The position numbers and the translations under genes were made by a program. Shown here piece after piece: positions 1-8,227 of a stretch of DNA of 64,000 bases. The stretch comes from JACKDW01 sp964621785 (GTDB lineage Bacteria > Myxococcota_A > Polyangia > Nannocystales > Nannocystaceae). The stretch covers positions 124,001 through 188,000 of the forward strand of contig CAZUPD010000001.1 in the NCBI GenBank assembly GCA_964621785.1. Direction: 5' to 3'. How positions within the stretch are numbered: position 1 is the stretch's first letter; the number at the start of each line of letters is the position of its first letter. The notes below the pieces were generated by a model. That model saw only the letters and a list, made by a program, of their open reading frames with translations, was not told where the DNA came from and searched no databases.

Positions 1-2
1 AC

Positions 3-1892
3 GGTCTCTACGTCATTGTTCGCGATCCGATGGCCTTCATGGCCTATGCCGAACAGAGCCTGAAGTTCTCGGATAAACCGCTCGAGAAACTCGCCGCCGC
101 GGCTGCCAGCAACCCGAACATGGGCGGTGAGGTCGCGGAGGCCAAGGCCGGACTCGCCAAGGTCAAGACCGGCTACGACGCCGTCAGTCAAAAGATCAAA
201 GACTCCGGCATCGACATGACCCACGGCTTCATCATGGTGAGCACCACTGGGAAGCCGAAGGACATGGTGGCGATTGTCTCGGCGGACAAGCCCGATGCGT
301 TCAAAAACCTGATGCTCGCACTCGAAGCCGACGACGCGGACAAGCTCGTGTGTGCCGAGCTTTCCGACAGTAGCGGGCACATGGCCTGTGCCGACAGCCA
401 GAAAGTCCTCGACGGCTTCAAGCCCGACGGCGATGCGGCCAAACACCGCGAAGCTGCCGAGGCAGCTCTGCCGGGTGTCAACCTCGACGAGTCGAATGTC
501 ATCGCCCACGTCAAAGACAACAAGGCCGGCTACTACGTGGCTGTGAGTACCCCGCCCGGGACCGCCATGGTCCACGTCAGCTTGCCGATGGAAGAGCGCG
601 ACGTGAAAGAGGGGATTTCGATGTTAAAGCCCGGCGGGGGCAACCTGCTGCGACACGCCCAACCTGGCTCTGGATTCATGTGGGCGAACCTCGAGATGGA
701 GCAGCTCAAAAAGCAGGGGAATCTCAAAAATGCCCCGCCCCAAGCCACGCAGATCGTCGACAACATGAACGGCGAGTTCTACTTCGGCGGCGGCATGGAG
801 CCGGCTTCATTGCAGATGCATGTCGGGATGCGGGACTCCGGTCCGGCGGCCGGTCTGATCGAGTTTGCAGCCATGGCAGCCAAGGGCCAGGTTCCCCCCT
901 CGATCCCCGACCTCCCGGGTAGCAAGCTGACCTTTGAAACCCGCGATATCGCGGTCCAAGACGACACGGCCAAGGCGATCCACATCGGCCTCACCGGTGT
1001 TCCCGAAGTCGACGCCTTTTCTAAGATGGCCGGCTTCACAGCCGACGGATGGATGTATGCCGCCGGCGATGCGCTCTCGGTGGTGTTGGGCGTCGGCGAC
1101 GAAGACATTCAGAAGATCGCCGCGACCGAGCCGGGTATGTCGGCCGACACCAAGATCACGATGCCCAAGCCGTTGGTCGAAAGCCTCGGCAAGGGCGAGG
1201 TCAGCATGATCTTCCACCTCCCGGTCGACGCCCTGCAAAGCCCGTCGCTGCGCAGCCTCGTCAAGGCCGGACTCGAGGGCGTTCCCGACGTCACGCCCGA
1301 GCTCGTCAACTCCATCCTCGATATGGCTGCACCGATCTCGAGCGGGACGATGTGGCTGACGCAGAGTGGTGACCACGCGGTTGGTCACATGGCGATCCGC
1401 GGGATCGGCCATACGGCGACCGAAGAAGGGCGCGATGCACTCGAAGCCGCCCAGAAAGTGCTTTCGGGTGAAAACGGGGAGACGATCTACACCGCCCTCA
1501 CCCACAAGTACCCGCAGACGTCGCGCACGGCAGCCTATAAGACGCGCTCCGGGATCGGCGGGGCAGCCCCCTTGGCCGCCTCGGGGATTGGACTCGCAGT
1601 CGGTGCGGGTGTGTTGACCTACTCGTTCCTCGCAGGTGTTCGCCACGAGGAGCTCGCCGAGGAGCTTCCGATACCCGAGCCGGAGGCGGAGGCCGCACCA
1701 GAGCCGGAGCCGGAGCCGGAGGCCGCGCCTAAAAAGAAGGTCGTCAAGAAGACCCCAGCGAAGAAAGCAGAGCCCAAGCCTGCAGAGCCGGAAAAGAAAA
1801 CCGTGACCCCGCCGGACCGGGGGTCGATCGCCGACGCCGTTAAAAAGCGCAAGGAAGAACTCAAGAAGAAGCGCGAAGAAGCAGGTAACTGA
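3..1892 (+). CDS. Membrane-anchored hypothetical protein, 5' end outside window
   Basis: The reading frame is open to the left edge, with in-frame codons from base 3, so the true start lies outside; an internal ATG stands at 30. I do not recognise the roughly 510-residue N-terminal region, which is soluble-looking with balanced charge. Counting from the ATG at 30, a hydrophobic segment at about residues 512-537 (Ala/Gly/Leu/Val-rich) looks like one transmembrane helix. It is followed by an 80-residue tail made first of Glu-Pro repeats, then of Lys-rich Lys/Pro/Ala repeats, and ending in a charged KKRKEELKKKREE stretch. Such EP/KP tails usually act as extended spacers in the periplasm or along the cell wall. 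The combination suggests a periplasmic or surface protein with a C-terminal anchor; function unknown. A copy of the dispersed palindrome TGCAGATGCA lies in the gene at 811-820. Confidence 0.8.
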   Translation, partial: GLYVIVRDPMAFMAYAEQSLKFSDKPLEKLAAAAASNPNMGGEVAEAKAGLAKVKTGYDAVSQKIKDSGIDMTHGFIMVSTTGKPKDMVAIVSADKPDAFKNLMLALEADDADKLVCAELSDSSGHMACADSQKVLDGFKPDGDAAKHREAAEAALPGVNLDESNVIAHVKDNKAGYYVAVSTPPGTAMVHVSLPMEERDVKEGISMLKPGGGNLLRHAQPGSGFMWANLEMEQLKKQGNLKNAPPQATQIVDNMNGEFYFGGGMEPASLQMHVGMRDSGPAAGLIEFAAMAAKGQVPPSIPDLPGSKLTFETRDIAVQDDTAKAIHIGLTGVPEVDAFSKMAGFTADGWMYAAGDALSVVLGVGDEDIQKIAATEPGMSADTKITMPKPLVESLGKGEVSMIFHLPVDALQSPSLRSLVKAGLEGVPDVTPELVNSILDMAAPISSGTMWLTQSGDHAVGHMAIRGIGHTATEEGRDALEAAQKVLSGENGETIYTALTHKYPQTSRTAAYKTRSGIGGAAPLAASGIGLAVGAGVLTYSFLAGVRHEELAEELPIPEPEAEAAPEPEPEPEAAPKKKVVKKTPAKKAEPKPAEPEKKTVTPPDRGSIADAVKKRKEELKKKREEAGN

Positions 1893-1954
1893 TCATCGTG
1901 TGTGCGTGACGGGCGGCGACTTTCGGGTCGTCGCTCGTCTTCGTTTGTAGATGC

Positions 1955-1988
1955 AAAAAAGGCGACTCCTGCAGGAGTCGCCTTTGCC
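1955..1988 (-). terminator. Rho-independent terminator for the small Cys-rich gene
   Basis: Bases 1958-1985 form a perfect 28-bp palindrome (arms AAAGGCGACTCCTG and CAGGAGTCGCCTTT). Read on the minus strand the stem is followed by a run of T (A-run at 1955-1960 on plus), as expected for a terminator of the gene ending at 2025. It may also stop transcription arriving from the plus-strand gene ending at 1892. A dispersed-palindrome copy (TGTAGATGCA, 1946-1955) abuts the T-run. Confidence 0.8.
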
Positions 1989-1989
1989 A

Positions 1990-2012
1990 GTACCAAGCTA
2001 GCTTTTTGGTAC
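1990..2012. other. Second small hairpin in the convergent gap
   Basis: GTACCAA (1990-1996) pairs with TTGGTAC (2006-2012) around a centre containing the palindrome AAGCTAGCTT. It lies between the stop at 2025 and the stronger terminator. It could assist termination or protect the RNA 3' end; no direct evidence beyond the pairing. Confidence 0.4.
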
Positions 2013-2024
2013 CGTTGAGTTTGT

Positions 2025-2348
2025 TTAGGCTGCGCCGCCACTGAGGCAGGTGCTGTAGGCCGTTTGGGCATCGACACACGAGGACGAGGTGTCGGGCTCG
2101 GTGCAGGAGCCACCGGTGCACGAGCTATTCGCATCGTCGTACTCGGAGCCACAGCCTGCGTCTTCAGCAGCTTGCTTGGCTGCGTCGCAAAGGTCCTGAC
2201 AGTCAAGGTTCTTGATCTCGTCGGGCACGCCCTCGCAATCTTTTGCGTCTTCGCAGGAGTTTACACAGGGATCACCGCAACCGGCCGGCACGGTGAAAGC
2301 GCCGACAAGGAGGGCGCCGAGGAAGGTGAGGGGGAGAAGCTTCTTCAT
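2025..2348 (-). CDS. Small Cys-rich secreted protein
   Basis: 107 residues. The N-terminus MKKLLPLTFLGALLVG is a clear signal peptide, followed near residue 24 by AGCGD, compatible with a lipobox, so a lipoprotein or a secreted disulfide-rich protein. The mature part has about ten cysteines spread through an acidic, Ser/Thr-rich sequence, including a GGSC motif. Small acidic Cys-rich secreted proteins of this kind are common and poorly characterised in myxobacteria. The gene is convergent with the membrane-protein gene to its left and ends just before a strong terminator. No partner gene suggests a role. I see no recognisable family. Confidence 0.7.
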   Translation of the reverse strand: MKKLLPLTFLGALLVGAFTVPAGCGDPCVNSCEDAKDCEGVPDEIKNLDCQDLCDAAKQAAEDAGCGSEYDDANSSCTGGSCTEPDTSSSCVDAQTAYSTCLSGGAA

Positions 2349-2469
2349 GGGGTAGGTTTTTCGATCACTTGAAGAAAAAGTTCAATCTTTTCGGTAATCC
2401 GAATCGTCGTCGTCACAGGTCGTCCGCGCGCGAGCAAAGGTGTTCTGAGTCACGCGTTACCACGCAGAA

Positions 2470-2502
2470 TTACAACTCTTACGTATGCGTTAGAGTTATA
2501 GT
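2470..2502 (+). promoter_or_regulatory. Candidate MerR-type promoter with dyad operator
   Basis: A 10-4-10 inverted repeat at 2474-2497 (AACTCTTACG, spacer TATG, CGTTAGAGTT; nine of ten positions pair) lies between a possible -35 TTACAA (2470-2475) and -10 TATAGT (2497-2502) with an over-long spacer of about 21 bp. That is the classic layout of MerR-controlled promoters, where the dimer sits on the spacer and untwists it. It lies about 100 bp upstream of the merR-type gene that leads the isc operon, so autoregulation and control of the operon are inferred. Confidence 0.55.
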
Positions 2503-2605
2503 AGAAACACGTGCGGATCAACAAACCAGCATTTTACCTGAGCTCTTGACTCAAAATTGTTTTTCCTCCATTTCCTACCCTCACGTTAAGGAACTATTTC
2601 TCAAA

Positions 2606-3178
2606 ATGTCCGGCGAGTGCAGCACACACATGAAGATCGGCGAACTTGCCCGTAAAACCGGCAAAACTGCCCGTGCGCTGCATTTATATGAGGAAAAGGG
2701 TTTGCTCAAACCGGCTCGGCGAACCGGCGGTGGGTTTCGCCTGTACGGGCCCGACGAAGTCGCACGCGTGTATTGGATCAGCAAGCTCCAGGACATGGGC
2801 TTTTCCCTGGGTCAGATCCAGGGGTTGCTCGCATCGGTCGAAGCGTCGGCAACCGCCCCCGAAGCCATGCAGGGGGTGCGGGAGTTGTTTCGCTCCAAAC
2901 TCGAGCAAACCCGTGCTCAGGTGATGCGTCTGTTACAGCTCGAGCGGGACCTCGCCGAAGCCCTCGGCTATTTGGAAGGTTGTCGTGTGTGCAACGAGCC
3001 CTCGGCAGCCGAAATTTGTACGACCTGCGCCAGCGAACGGCGGACCGAACCGGCGCCGACCTTGGTCGCGGGCATTCATCTCGGTGGCAACCGACGCATG
3101 CCACCTGCTCAATTGGTCACCCTGCGCAGAGAACCATCTGGCGAACCGCCGTCGGGCTCCTCGGGCGCGGGGCTGTGA
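2606..3178 (+). CDS. MerR-family regulator of the isc operon, with Cys4 motif
   Basis: 190 residues from ATG 2606; ATG 2630 (MKIGELARKTGKTARALHLY) is an alternative start. The N-terminal MerR winged-helix signature (KIGELARKTG, LHLYEEKGLL, FRLYGPDEVARVYWI) is clear, followed by a helical dimerisation region at about residues 65-122. The C-terminal part has CRVC (126-129) and CTTC (138-141), a CX2C-X8-CX2C arrangement fit for a metal or Fe-S cluster. The gene leads the isc operon, a position held by the Rrf2-family IscR in many proteobacteria. I infer that it senses Fe-S status and controls the operon, probably through the dyad at 2474-2497. The frame runs open upstream to 2369, but that stretch lacks family similarity and covers the operator, so I exclude it. 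The metal bound is unknown. Confidence 0.82.
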   Translation: MSGECSTHMKIGELARKTGKTARALHLYEEKGLLKPARRTGGGFRLYGPDEVARVYWISKLQDMGFSLGQIQGLLASVEASATAPEAMQGVRELFRSKLEQTRAQVMRLLQLERDLAEALGYLEGCRVCNEPSAAEICTTCASERRTEPAPTLVAGIHLGGNRRMPPAQLVTLRREPSGEPPSGSSGAGL

Positions 3179-3235
3179 CCAACCTTTCCAAGATAATCAG
3201 TGCATTTACACTTTCCCCACCATGCACCCGTTCCC

Positions 3236-4465
3236 ATGACTACCGAAACGCTCAACACCCCCATCTACCTCGATTACGCTGCAACCTGTCCACTCGACCA
3301 GCGTGTCCTCGACGTCATGTTGCCGTTTTTCACCCACAAGTACGGCAACGCCGCGAGCCGGACCCATGCGTTTGGCTGGGAGGCCGAGGCCGCTGTCGAC
3401 AACGCGCGTGAACAAATCGCAACCACCATCGGTGCCGACCCCAAGGAGGTCACCTGGACCAGCGGTGCCACCGAGTCGGACAACCTCGCGATCAAAGGAG
3501 TGGCCGAATACCTCCATGAGCAAGGCGGCCACATCATCACCGTCATCACCGAACACAAGGCCGTGCTCGATGCGTGTAAATACCTCGAACGCCAGGGCAA
3601 GGAAGTCACCTACCTCCCGGTCGACAGCGAAGGTTTGATCAGCGCACAACAGGTCGCCGACGCGATTCGCAAAGACACTGTGCTGGTGTCGGTGATGTTT
3701 GCCAACAACGAAACCGGCGTCATCCAACCGATCGCGGAGATCGGCAAGGTCTGCCACGAACGCGGTGTCCTGTTCCACACCGATGCTGTGCAGGCGTTTG
3801 GCAAGGTCCCGATCGATGTCAAGAAGATGAACATCGATCTCATGAGCATCAGTGCCCACAAGATCTACGGACCCAAAGGTGTTGGTGCGTTGTACGTCCG
3901 GCGTCGGCGTCCGCGGGTGCGGCTGACTCCCCAGATCCACGGAGGCGGGCACGAGCGCGGCAATCGTTCCGGCACCCTCAACGTCCCCGGTGTGGTCGGG
4001 TTTGGCGAGGCCGCCCGGATCGCCCGCGAGGGCATGGCCACCGAGTCGGCCCGGATTTTCGAGTTGCGCGAGCATCTGCGCAGTCGCCTGAGCGAAGAAG
4101 TTCCCCACGCAATTCTCAACGGCTCGCTCGAACACCGACTGCCCGGTACCCTCAACATGAGCTTTGCCTACGTCGAGGGCGAGTCGTTGCTCATGGGTCT
4201 CAAAGATGTGGCGATCTCCTCTGGCTCGGCCTGTACCTCGGCGAGCCTCGAGCCGAGTTATGTCCTGCGGGCCATGGGTCTCGACGACGAGCTCGCCCAC
4301 TCGAGTTTGCGAATGACGATCGGCCGCTTGACGACCCGCCAGGAAGTCGACTACGTCGCCGATCGCATCAAAGACCAGGTTGAACGCCTGCGTGAGATGT
4401 CACCGCTGTGGGAGATGGTCCAAGATGGCATCGACCTCAGTACCATCGAATGGACGCCCCACTAA
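3236..4465 (+). CDS. iscS: Cysteine desulfurase IscS
   Basis: 409 residues, close to the usual length of about 404. It removes sulfur from L-cysteine as an enzyme persulfide and hands it to IscU. It starts MTTETLNTPIYLDYAATCPL, typical of IscS. TEHKAV (His107) and SAHKIYGPKG (pyridoxal-phosphate Lys209) are present, and the flexible active-site loop reads SSGSACTSASLEPSYVLRA with catalytic Cys333. This is the group-I loop of true IscS. The ATG at 3236 is chosen because upstream codons from 3200 are not family-like; no strong Shine-Dalgarno is visible. The dispersed palindrome TGCATTTACA lies at 3201-3210, just before the start. The gap to the regulator gene is 57 bp and the operon continues into iscU. 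Confidence 0.97.
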   Translation: MTTETLNTPIYLDYAATCPLDQRVLDVMLPFFTHKYGNAASRTHAFGWEAEAAVDNAREQIATTIGADPKEVTWTSGATESDNLAIKGVAEYLHEQGGHIITVITEHKAVLDACKYLERQGKEVTYLPVDSEGLISAQQVADAIRKDTVLVSVMFANNETGVIQPIAEIGKVCHERGVLFHTDAVQAFGKVPIDVKKMNIDLMSISAHKIYGPKGVGALYVRRRRPRVRLTPQIHGGGHERGNRSGTLNVPGVVGFGEAARIAREGMATESARIFELREHLRSRLSEEVPHAILNGSLEHRLPGTLNMSFAYVEGESLLMGLKDVAISSGSACTSASLEPSYVLRAMGLDDELAHSSLRMTIGRLTTRQEVDYVADRIKDQVERLREMSPLWEMVQDGIDLSTIEWTPH

Positions 4466-4543
4466 CCCCACATTTTTCTTCGGGTCATGGCCCCCAGGAC
4501 ACATTCGGCCGACCCATCTCAAACACCAACAGGAGCAAGTACC

Positions 4544-4936
4544 ATGGCCTACAGCGACAAGGTCATCGACCATTACGAACACCCACGCAACGTCGGCAGC
4601 CTCGACAAGTCAGCCGAAGATGTCGGGACCGGCATCGTCGGCGCGCCCGCCTGTGGCGACGTCATGAAGTTGCAGATCAAGGTCGAGCAGGGCGTGATCA
4701 CCGATGCGAAGTTCAAGACCTACGGATGTGGCTCGGCGATCGCCAGTTCGAGCCTGGTCACCGAGTGGGTCAAGGGCATGAGTCTCGACAAGGCCGAAGA
4801 GATCAAAAACAGCCAGATCGCCCAGGAACTCTCGCTTCCGCCGGTCAAGATCCACTGTTCGGTGCTGGCCGAGGATGCCATCAAGGCCGCGATTCGCGAC
4901 TACCGTGAAAAGAACAAGTCGTCGACGGAGTCATGA
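4544..4936 (+). CDS. iscU: Fe-S cluster scaffold protein IscU
   Basis: 130 residues. It assembles 2Fe-2S clusters from IscS sulfur and iron and passes them on with help from HscA/HscB. The three ligand cysteines are present: Cys37 in PACGDV (with Asp39), Cys62 in TYGCGSAIASSS and Cys105 in KIHCSVLAEDAI. LPPVK at residues 98-102 is the HscA recognition motif, matching the hscA gene downstream. The start ATG 4544 (MAYSDKVIDHYEHPRN) has AGGAG at 4531-4535. Upstream codons from 4487 are in frame but not family-like. The stop overlaps the iscA start by 4 bp (ATGA), implying translational coupling. Confidence 0.97.
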   Translation: MAYSDKVIDHYEHPRNVGSLDKSAEDVGTGIVGAPACGDVMKLQIKVEQGVITDAKFKTYGCGSAIASSSLVTEWVKGMSLDKAEEIKNSQIAQELSLPPVKIHCSVLAEDAIKAAIRDYREKNKSSTES

Positions 4937-5325
4937 ATATGCAAGCTGCTAGTGCGCACACCCCCCACGGTGGACCCGCCTCGACGCCGACCGAGCCCAC
5001 CGTTGTGATCACTTCGCGGGCGGCCAAAATCATGCGCGACCAACTCGTTCGGCGCGGCACGCCCCAGGCGTCGATTCGCTTTGGCATCCGCGGCGGAGGT
5101 TGTACCGGCTATTCCTACCTCTTCGAGTTCGAGGATACGCCCCCGCGCAAGACCGACCACATCGTCGTCAAAGACGGTGTGCGCATGGTGATCGACCCCA
5201 AGAGTATGCGGTTGCTCCGCGGCACCCAGATCGACTTTGAGACCGGGATCCGCGGGCACGGCTTTCGCTTCGACAATCCCAACGTGTCCGATAGCTGTGG
5301 CTGCGGCGAGTCGATCACGTTTTAA
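4933..5325 (+). CDS. iscA: A-type Fe-S carrier IscA
   Basis: 130 residues, longer than the usual 107 because of an N-terminal extension of about 22 residues rich in Ala, Pro and Thr. The conserved domain begins at VVITSRAAKIM. The three ligand cysteines are Cys57 in GGGCTGYSY and Cys122/Cys124 in SCGCGESITF at the C-terminus. A-type proteins carry iron or clusters from the scaffold to apo-proteins. The start overlaps the iscU stop (ATGA). An internal start at residue 3 is possible. The gene is followed by 53 bp that hold one copy of the dispersed palindrome (TGCAAATACA, 5349-5358), then hscB. Confidence 0.95.
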   Translation: MNMQAASAHTPHGGPASTPTEPTVVITSRAAKIMRDQLVRRGTPQASIRFGIRGGGCTGYSYLFEFEDTPPRKTDHIVVKDGVRMVIDPKSMRLLRGTQIDFETGIRGHGFRFDNPNVSDSCGCGESITF

Positions 5326-5378
5326 TCCCGGCGTCTCACCACGCGCATTGCAAATACATCTGCGGTCATCCTGCTCGG

Positions 5379-5942
5379 GTGACCGATATCATTGTGTATA
5401 CACAGGATGTGTCCGTGAATCTACCCTCCCCGGAACAGGCCTCCCACCACTTTGCGGTCTTTGGTCTCCCGTGTCGCTACGACATTGACCGCGAACAGCT
5501 CGAACAGGCCTATCTCGATCTGTCGGCCGTCCATCACCCGGACCGATTTGCCGGCGCTGATACCCGTAGCCAGCGGCTTGCGATGGAGCGTAGCAGCCTC
5601 ATCAACGCCGCCTATCGGATTTTGCGGGACCCGGTGCGCCGCGCCGAATACCTCGTCAAGTTGGGTGGCATCGACCTCGACAGCACCGATCCAAAGACGG
5701 GGGCTCCGCATCCGGACCAGGCGTTTTTGATCGAGATGATCGAACAGCGGGAATCCCTCGACGAAGCCCGTCAGCAGGGAGCTGCCGCCGTCGAACAGTT
5801 TCGCGAGGCGGTCGAAGACCGGGCCGAGGAGTGCCTCGAGGCCGCGATCGACACCCTCGCCGCTGGCGACATTCGCGGTGCTGCCCGTCAGTTGGTCACC
5901 CACCGCTACCACGCCCGTTTGCTCGAGGAGATCGAGGACTGA
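5379..5942 (+). CDS. hscB: Co-chaperone HscB (J-protein)
   Basis: 187 residues from GTG 5379; GTG 5415 (reading MNLPSPEQASHHFAVFGLP) fits the family start equally well. The J domain has HPD at residues 53-55 within VHHPDRFAG, the triad that stimulates Hsp70 ATPase. The helical C-terminal region (about 90-187), rich in Glu, Ala and Arg, corresponds to the IscU-binding domain of HscB. It targets IscU to HscA for cluster release. The stop at 5940-5942 is one base from the ATG of the next small ORF, as expected within one operon. Confidence 0.93.
   Translation: MTDIIVYTQDVSVNLPSPEQASHHFAVFGLPCRYDIDREQLEQAYLDLSAVHHPDRFAGADTRSQRLAMERSSLINAAYRILRDPVRRAEYLVKLGGIDLDSTDPKTGAPHPDQAFLIEMIEQRESLDEARQQGAAAVEQFREAVEDRAEECLEAAIDTLAAGDIRGAARQLVTHRYHARLLEEIED
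5393..5404. promoter_or_regulatory. 12-bp perfect palindrome near the hscB start
   Basis: TGTGTATACACA is a perfect palindrome. It lies 35 bp after a dispersed-palindrome copy (5349-5358) and just inside the predicted hscB start at GTG 5379; if the alternative GTG at 5415 is used it is upstream of the gene. It could bind a dimeric protein or be a variant of the dispersed word. No promoter can be assigned with confidence. Confidence 0.35.
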
Positions 5943-5943
5943 A

Positions 5944-6255
5944 ATGGAGACCCTCCACCTACCGGAACCCGACCTGCTGGCCTTTCGCGCCCCGCTGCCC
6001 GGGGGGCAGCCGCATTTACCTGAGCTTTTGGTCCTTTCCAGCAAACGGGCCTACGGCGAGGGTCCGCGCCAGCAAAAACGGATCCTTGCATCTACCAAGA
6101 AAATCACAGCGGGGCCCCGTACAGATCTTAAAACGGTTCGCCGTTGGGCCTCGAATGTACGGACCTCGAGTCACCGTCCGCCCGGTCTTCGACCGCCGTG
6201 CGAAACGTCCAACGAGCATCGCCACGCGCAGCGAGTGGAGAGCGACCATGACTGA
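5944..6255 (+). CDS. 103-codon unknown ORF between hscB and hscA
   Basis: The ATG at 5944 begins one base after the hscB stop, and the TGA (6253-6255) overlaps the hscA ATG (6248). Such tight joins on both sides suggest a translated coupling gene and not a random frame. The first 60 residues have normal composition and G/C-rich third codon positions (METLHLPEPDLLAF at the start). The last 40 are basic and low in order, so translation may serve mainly to couple hscA. No signal peptide, membrane segment or cysteine-rich motif is seen, and I recognise no family. Alternatively this is an untranslated leader and hscA uses only its own GGAG at 6237-6240. Confidence 0.45.
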   Translation: METLHLPEPDLLAFRAPLPGGQPHLPELLVLSSKRAYGEGPRQQKRILASTKKITAGPRTDLKTVRRWASNVRTSSHRPPGLRPPCETSNEHRHAQRVESDHD

Positions 6256-8224
6256 CAAACTCTCGATCGAAGGTACCGGCGGTCTGTTTCAAATCGCTGA
6301 ACCAACGGCTGCCAAGGGACCTGCGCGCCGGCCTGGCTTTGGTATCGGGATCGACCTCGGCACCACGCACAGTCTCGTGGCGATTGCACCTGCAGGGCAG
6401 TCTCCGCGGGAATTGTGCGACAGCGAAGGCCGGGCGTTGCTCCCCTCGGTTGTCAGTTATTGCGATCGAGAAATCGTTGTTGGTACAAGTGCGTTGCAGC
6501 AACAACTCCAACATCCAGGCAAGGTCGTCAGCAGCGTCAAACGCATGATGGGACGTGGCCTGCGTGACATCGACTTTCCCCATCCCTACAACTTGGTCGA
6601 GGCCGAAGATGGTTCGGGAGTGTTGCGGATCGCCGTCGACGATACCCGGGCCCTCACACCGGTCGAAGTCTCGGCCGAGATCTTGCGCGTGCTCAAACAG
6701 CGCGCCGAACAGGAGCTCGGGGGACCGGTCGACGGGGCTGTGATTACTGTGCCAGCCTACTTTGATGACGCCCAGCGCCAGGCCACGAAGGACGCCGGAC
6801 GGATCGCGGGTCTCACCGTCTATCGCCTGCTCGCCGAACCCACCGCAGCCGCGCTCGCCTACGGTCTCGATCGCGGTGGACAGGGTCTGATCGCAGTCTA
6901 CGACCTCGGCGGTGGAACCTTCGACATCAGTATTTTGCGCCTGCGCAACGGTGTGTTTCAGGTCCTCGCCACCGGCGGTGACAGTGCCCTCGGCGGCGAC
7001 GACTTCGACCGCGCACTCGCCCGGCACCTGCTCGTGGTCGCAGGCGTGACAGATCCGACGCGCCTGCAACACGAGGCTGCACGGGTGGCCGCTCGCACAG
7101 CCAAAGAGGCTCTCAGCAGTGCAGATACAACAACTTGTTCGATTCCCGAGCTCGGGCTCAGCGGCTATCTGCTCACCCGTGACGTCTTCGAGCAACAGGT
7201 CGAAGAGCTGGTCGCTCGCACCCTGCGGGCCTGCAAGGCAACCCTCAAGGATGCCGGTTTGCGGGTGCGCGAGCTCGATGCTGTGGTCCTCGTTGGCGGT
7301 TCCACCCGCGTGCCCAAGGTCCGCGAGATGGTCGAAAAGACATTTAAAAGACCTCCTCTGGCCGACATCGATCCTGACAAGGTCGTGGCCTTTGGTGCCG
7401 CGATCCAGGGCGATGTGTTGTCGGGCTCGCCGCGGGAGGGCATCACCCTGCTCGACGTGGTCCCACTCAGTCTCGGGCTCGAGACCATGGGCGGGATCGT
7501 CGAGGCGATCATCCCCCGCAATGCCACCATCCCGATCAGCGCCCGTCAGGTGTTCACCAACTACTCCGAACAGCAAACTGGGATGAAGATCCACGTGGTC
7601 CAGGGTGAGCGCGAGTTGGCCGATGACTGCCGCAGTCTCGCCCGCTTCGAGCTTTTGGGGATCCCCCGGTTGCCGCCGTCGATGGCTCGGGTCGAAGTGA
7701 CATTTCAACTCGACGCCGACGCCCTGCTCACGGTGACGGCCCGCGAGCTCATGACCGGGGTCAAGCAGACGGTCGAGGTCAAGCCGACCTACGGGCTCAG
7801 CGAGCAGGAGGTCGACCAGATGGTGATGGCGAGCCTCGACCACGCGGGCGAGGACTTTGCGGCTCGCAACCTCGCCGAGGCCCGGGTGGAGCTCGGGCGG
7901 GTGGTGTTGGCCGTTCGCACCGCCGTCGACGAAGTGGGCCATCTACCGGGGATTTTGTCGCCCGAGGAACGGACACAAGTTGTAGAAGCACTCAATCGCG
8001 CCGAAGCCACGATGTCCAGCGGCGAAACTGCCGAGCTCAAGGCCGTTCGCGAGGCGTTGGAGCAGGTCAGCGAACCGATGGCCCGACGCAGAATGGAGCG
8101 GGCGCTGCACGCCGGGATGCAGGGCAAGAGCCTGCACGAGATCGAAACCACCTTGGCCGACGAGGATACGCTCGAGCAAAAACGCGGCAGCCACAGCCCC
8201 GAGCGCATCGAAGGAGGAACCTAA
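6248..8224 (+). CDS. hscA: Hsp70-type chaperone HscA
   Basis: 658 residues, somewhat longer than the usual 616. It is the ATP-driven chaperone that releases Fe-S clusters from IscU. The nucleotide-binding domain shows GIDLGTTHSLVAI near residue 35, AVITVPAYFDDAQRQATKDA, LAEPTAAALAYGL and DLGGGTFDIS; the substrate domain follows from about residue 400, with a helical lid at the end. Extra residues are an N-terminal arm of about 33 residues and a short tail ending SPERIEGGT. The start ATG 6248 has GGAG at 6237-6240 and overlaps the end of the small ORF. Two dispersed-palindrome copies lie inside (6385-6394 and 7120-7129). Confidence 0.95.
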   Translation: MTDKLSIEGTGGLFQIAEPTAAKGPARRPGFGIGIDLGTTHSLVAIAPAGQSPRELCDSEGRALLPSVVSYCDREIVVGTSALQQQLQHPGKVVSSVKRMMGRGLRDIDFPHPYNLVEAEDGSGVLRIAVDDTRALTPVEVSAEILRVLKQRAEQELGGPVDGAVITVPAYFDDAQRQATKDAGRIAGLTVYRLLAEPTAAALAYGLDRGGQGLIAVYDLGGGTFDISILRLRNGVFQVLATGGDSALGGDDFDRALARHLLVVAGVTDPTRLQHEAARVAARTAKEALSSADTTTCSIPELGLSGYLLTRDVFEQQVEELVARTLRACKATLKDAGLRVRELDAVVLVGGSTRVPKVREMVEKTFKRPPLADIDPDKVVAFGAAIQGDVLSGSPREGITLLDVVPLSLGLETMGGIVEAIIPRNATIPISARQVFTNYSEQQTGMKIHVVQGERELADDCRSLARFELLGIPRLPPSMARVEVTFQLDADALLTVTARELMTGVKQTVEVKPTYGLSEQEVDQMVMASLDHAGEDFAARNLAEARVELGRVVLAVRTAVDEVGHLPGILSPEERTQVVEALNRAEATMSSGETAELKAVREALEQVSEPMARRRMERALHAGMQGKSLHEIETTLADEDTLEQKRGSHSPERIEGGT

Positions 8225-8227
8225 CCC

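Noticed and set aside
2369..2605. In-frame extension of the merR-type gene
   Set aside because: Not family-like and covers the operator and promoter.
2530..6030. Similar strings near 2530 and 6011 (both contain ACCTGAGCT)
   Set aside because: Short, different lengths, one between genes and one inside a small ORF; no further copy that would make a motif.
6128..7942. 604-codon open frame on the minus strand opposite hscA
   Set aside because: It runs antisense to a clear HscA and is an artefact of GC-rich codon use; composition is unnatural.
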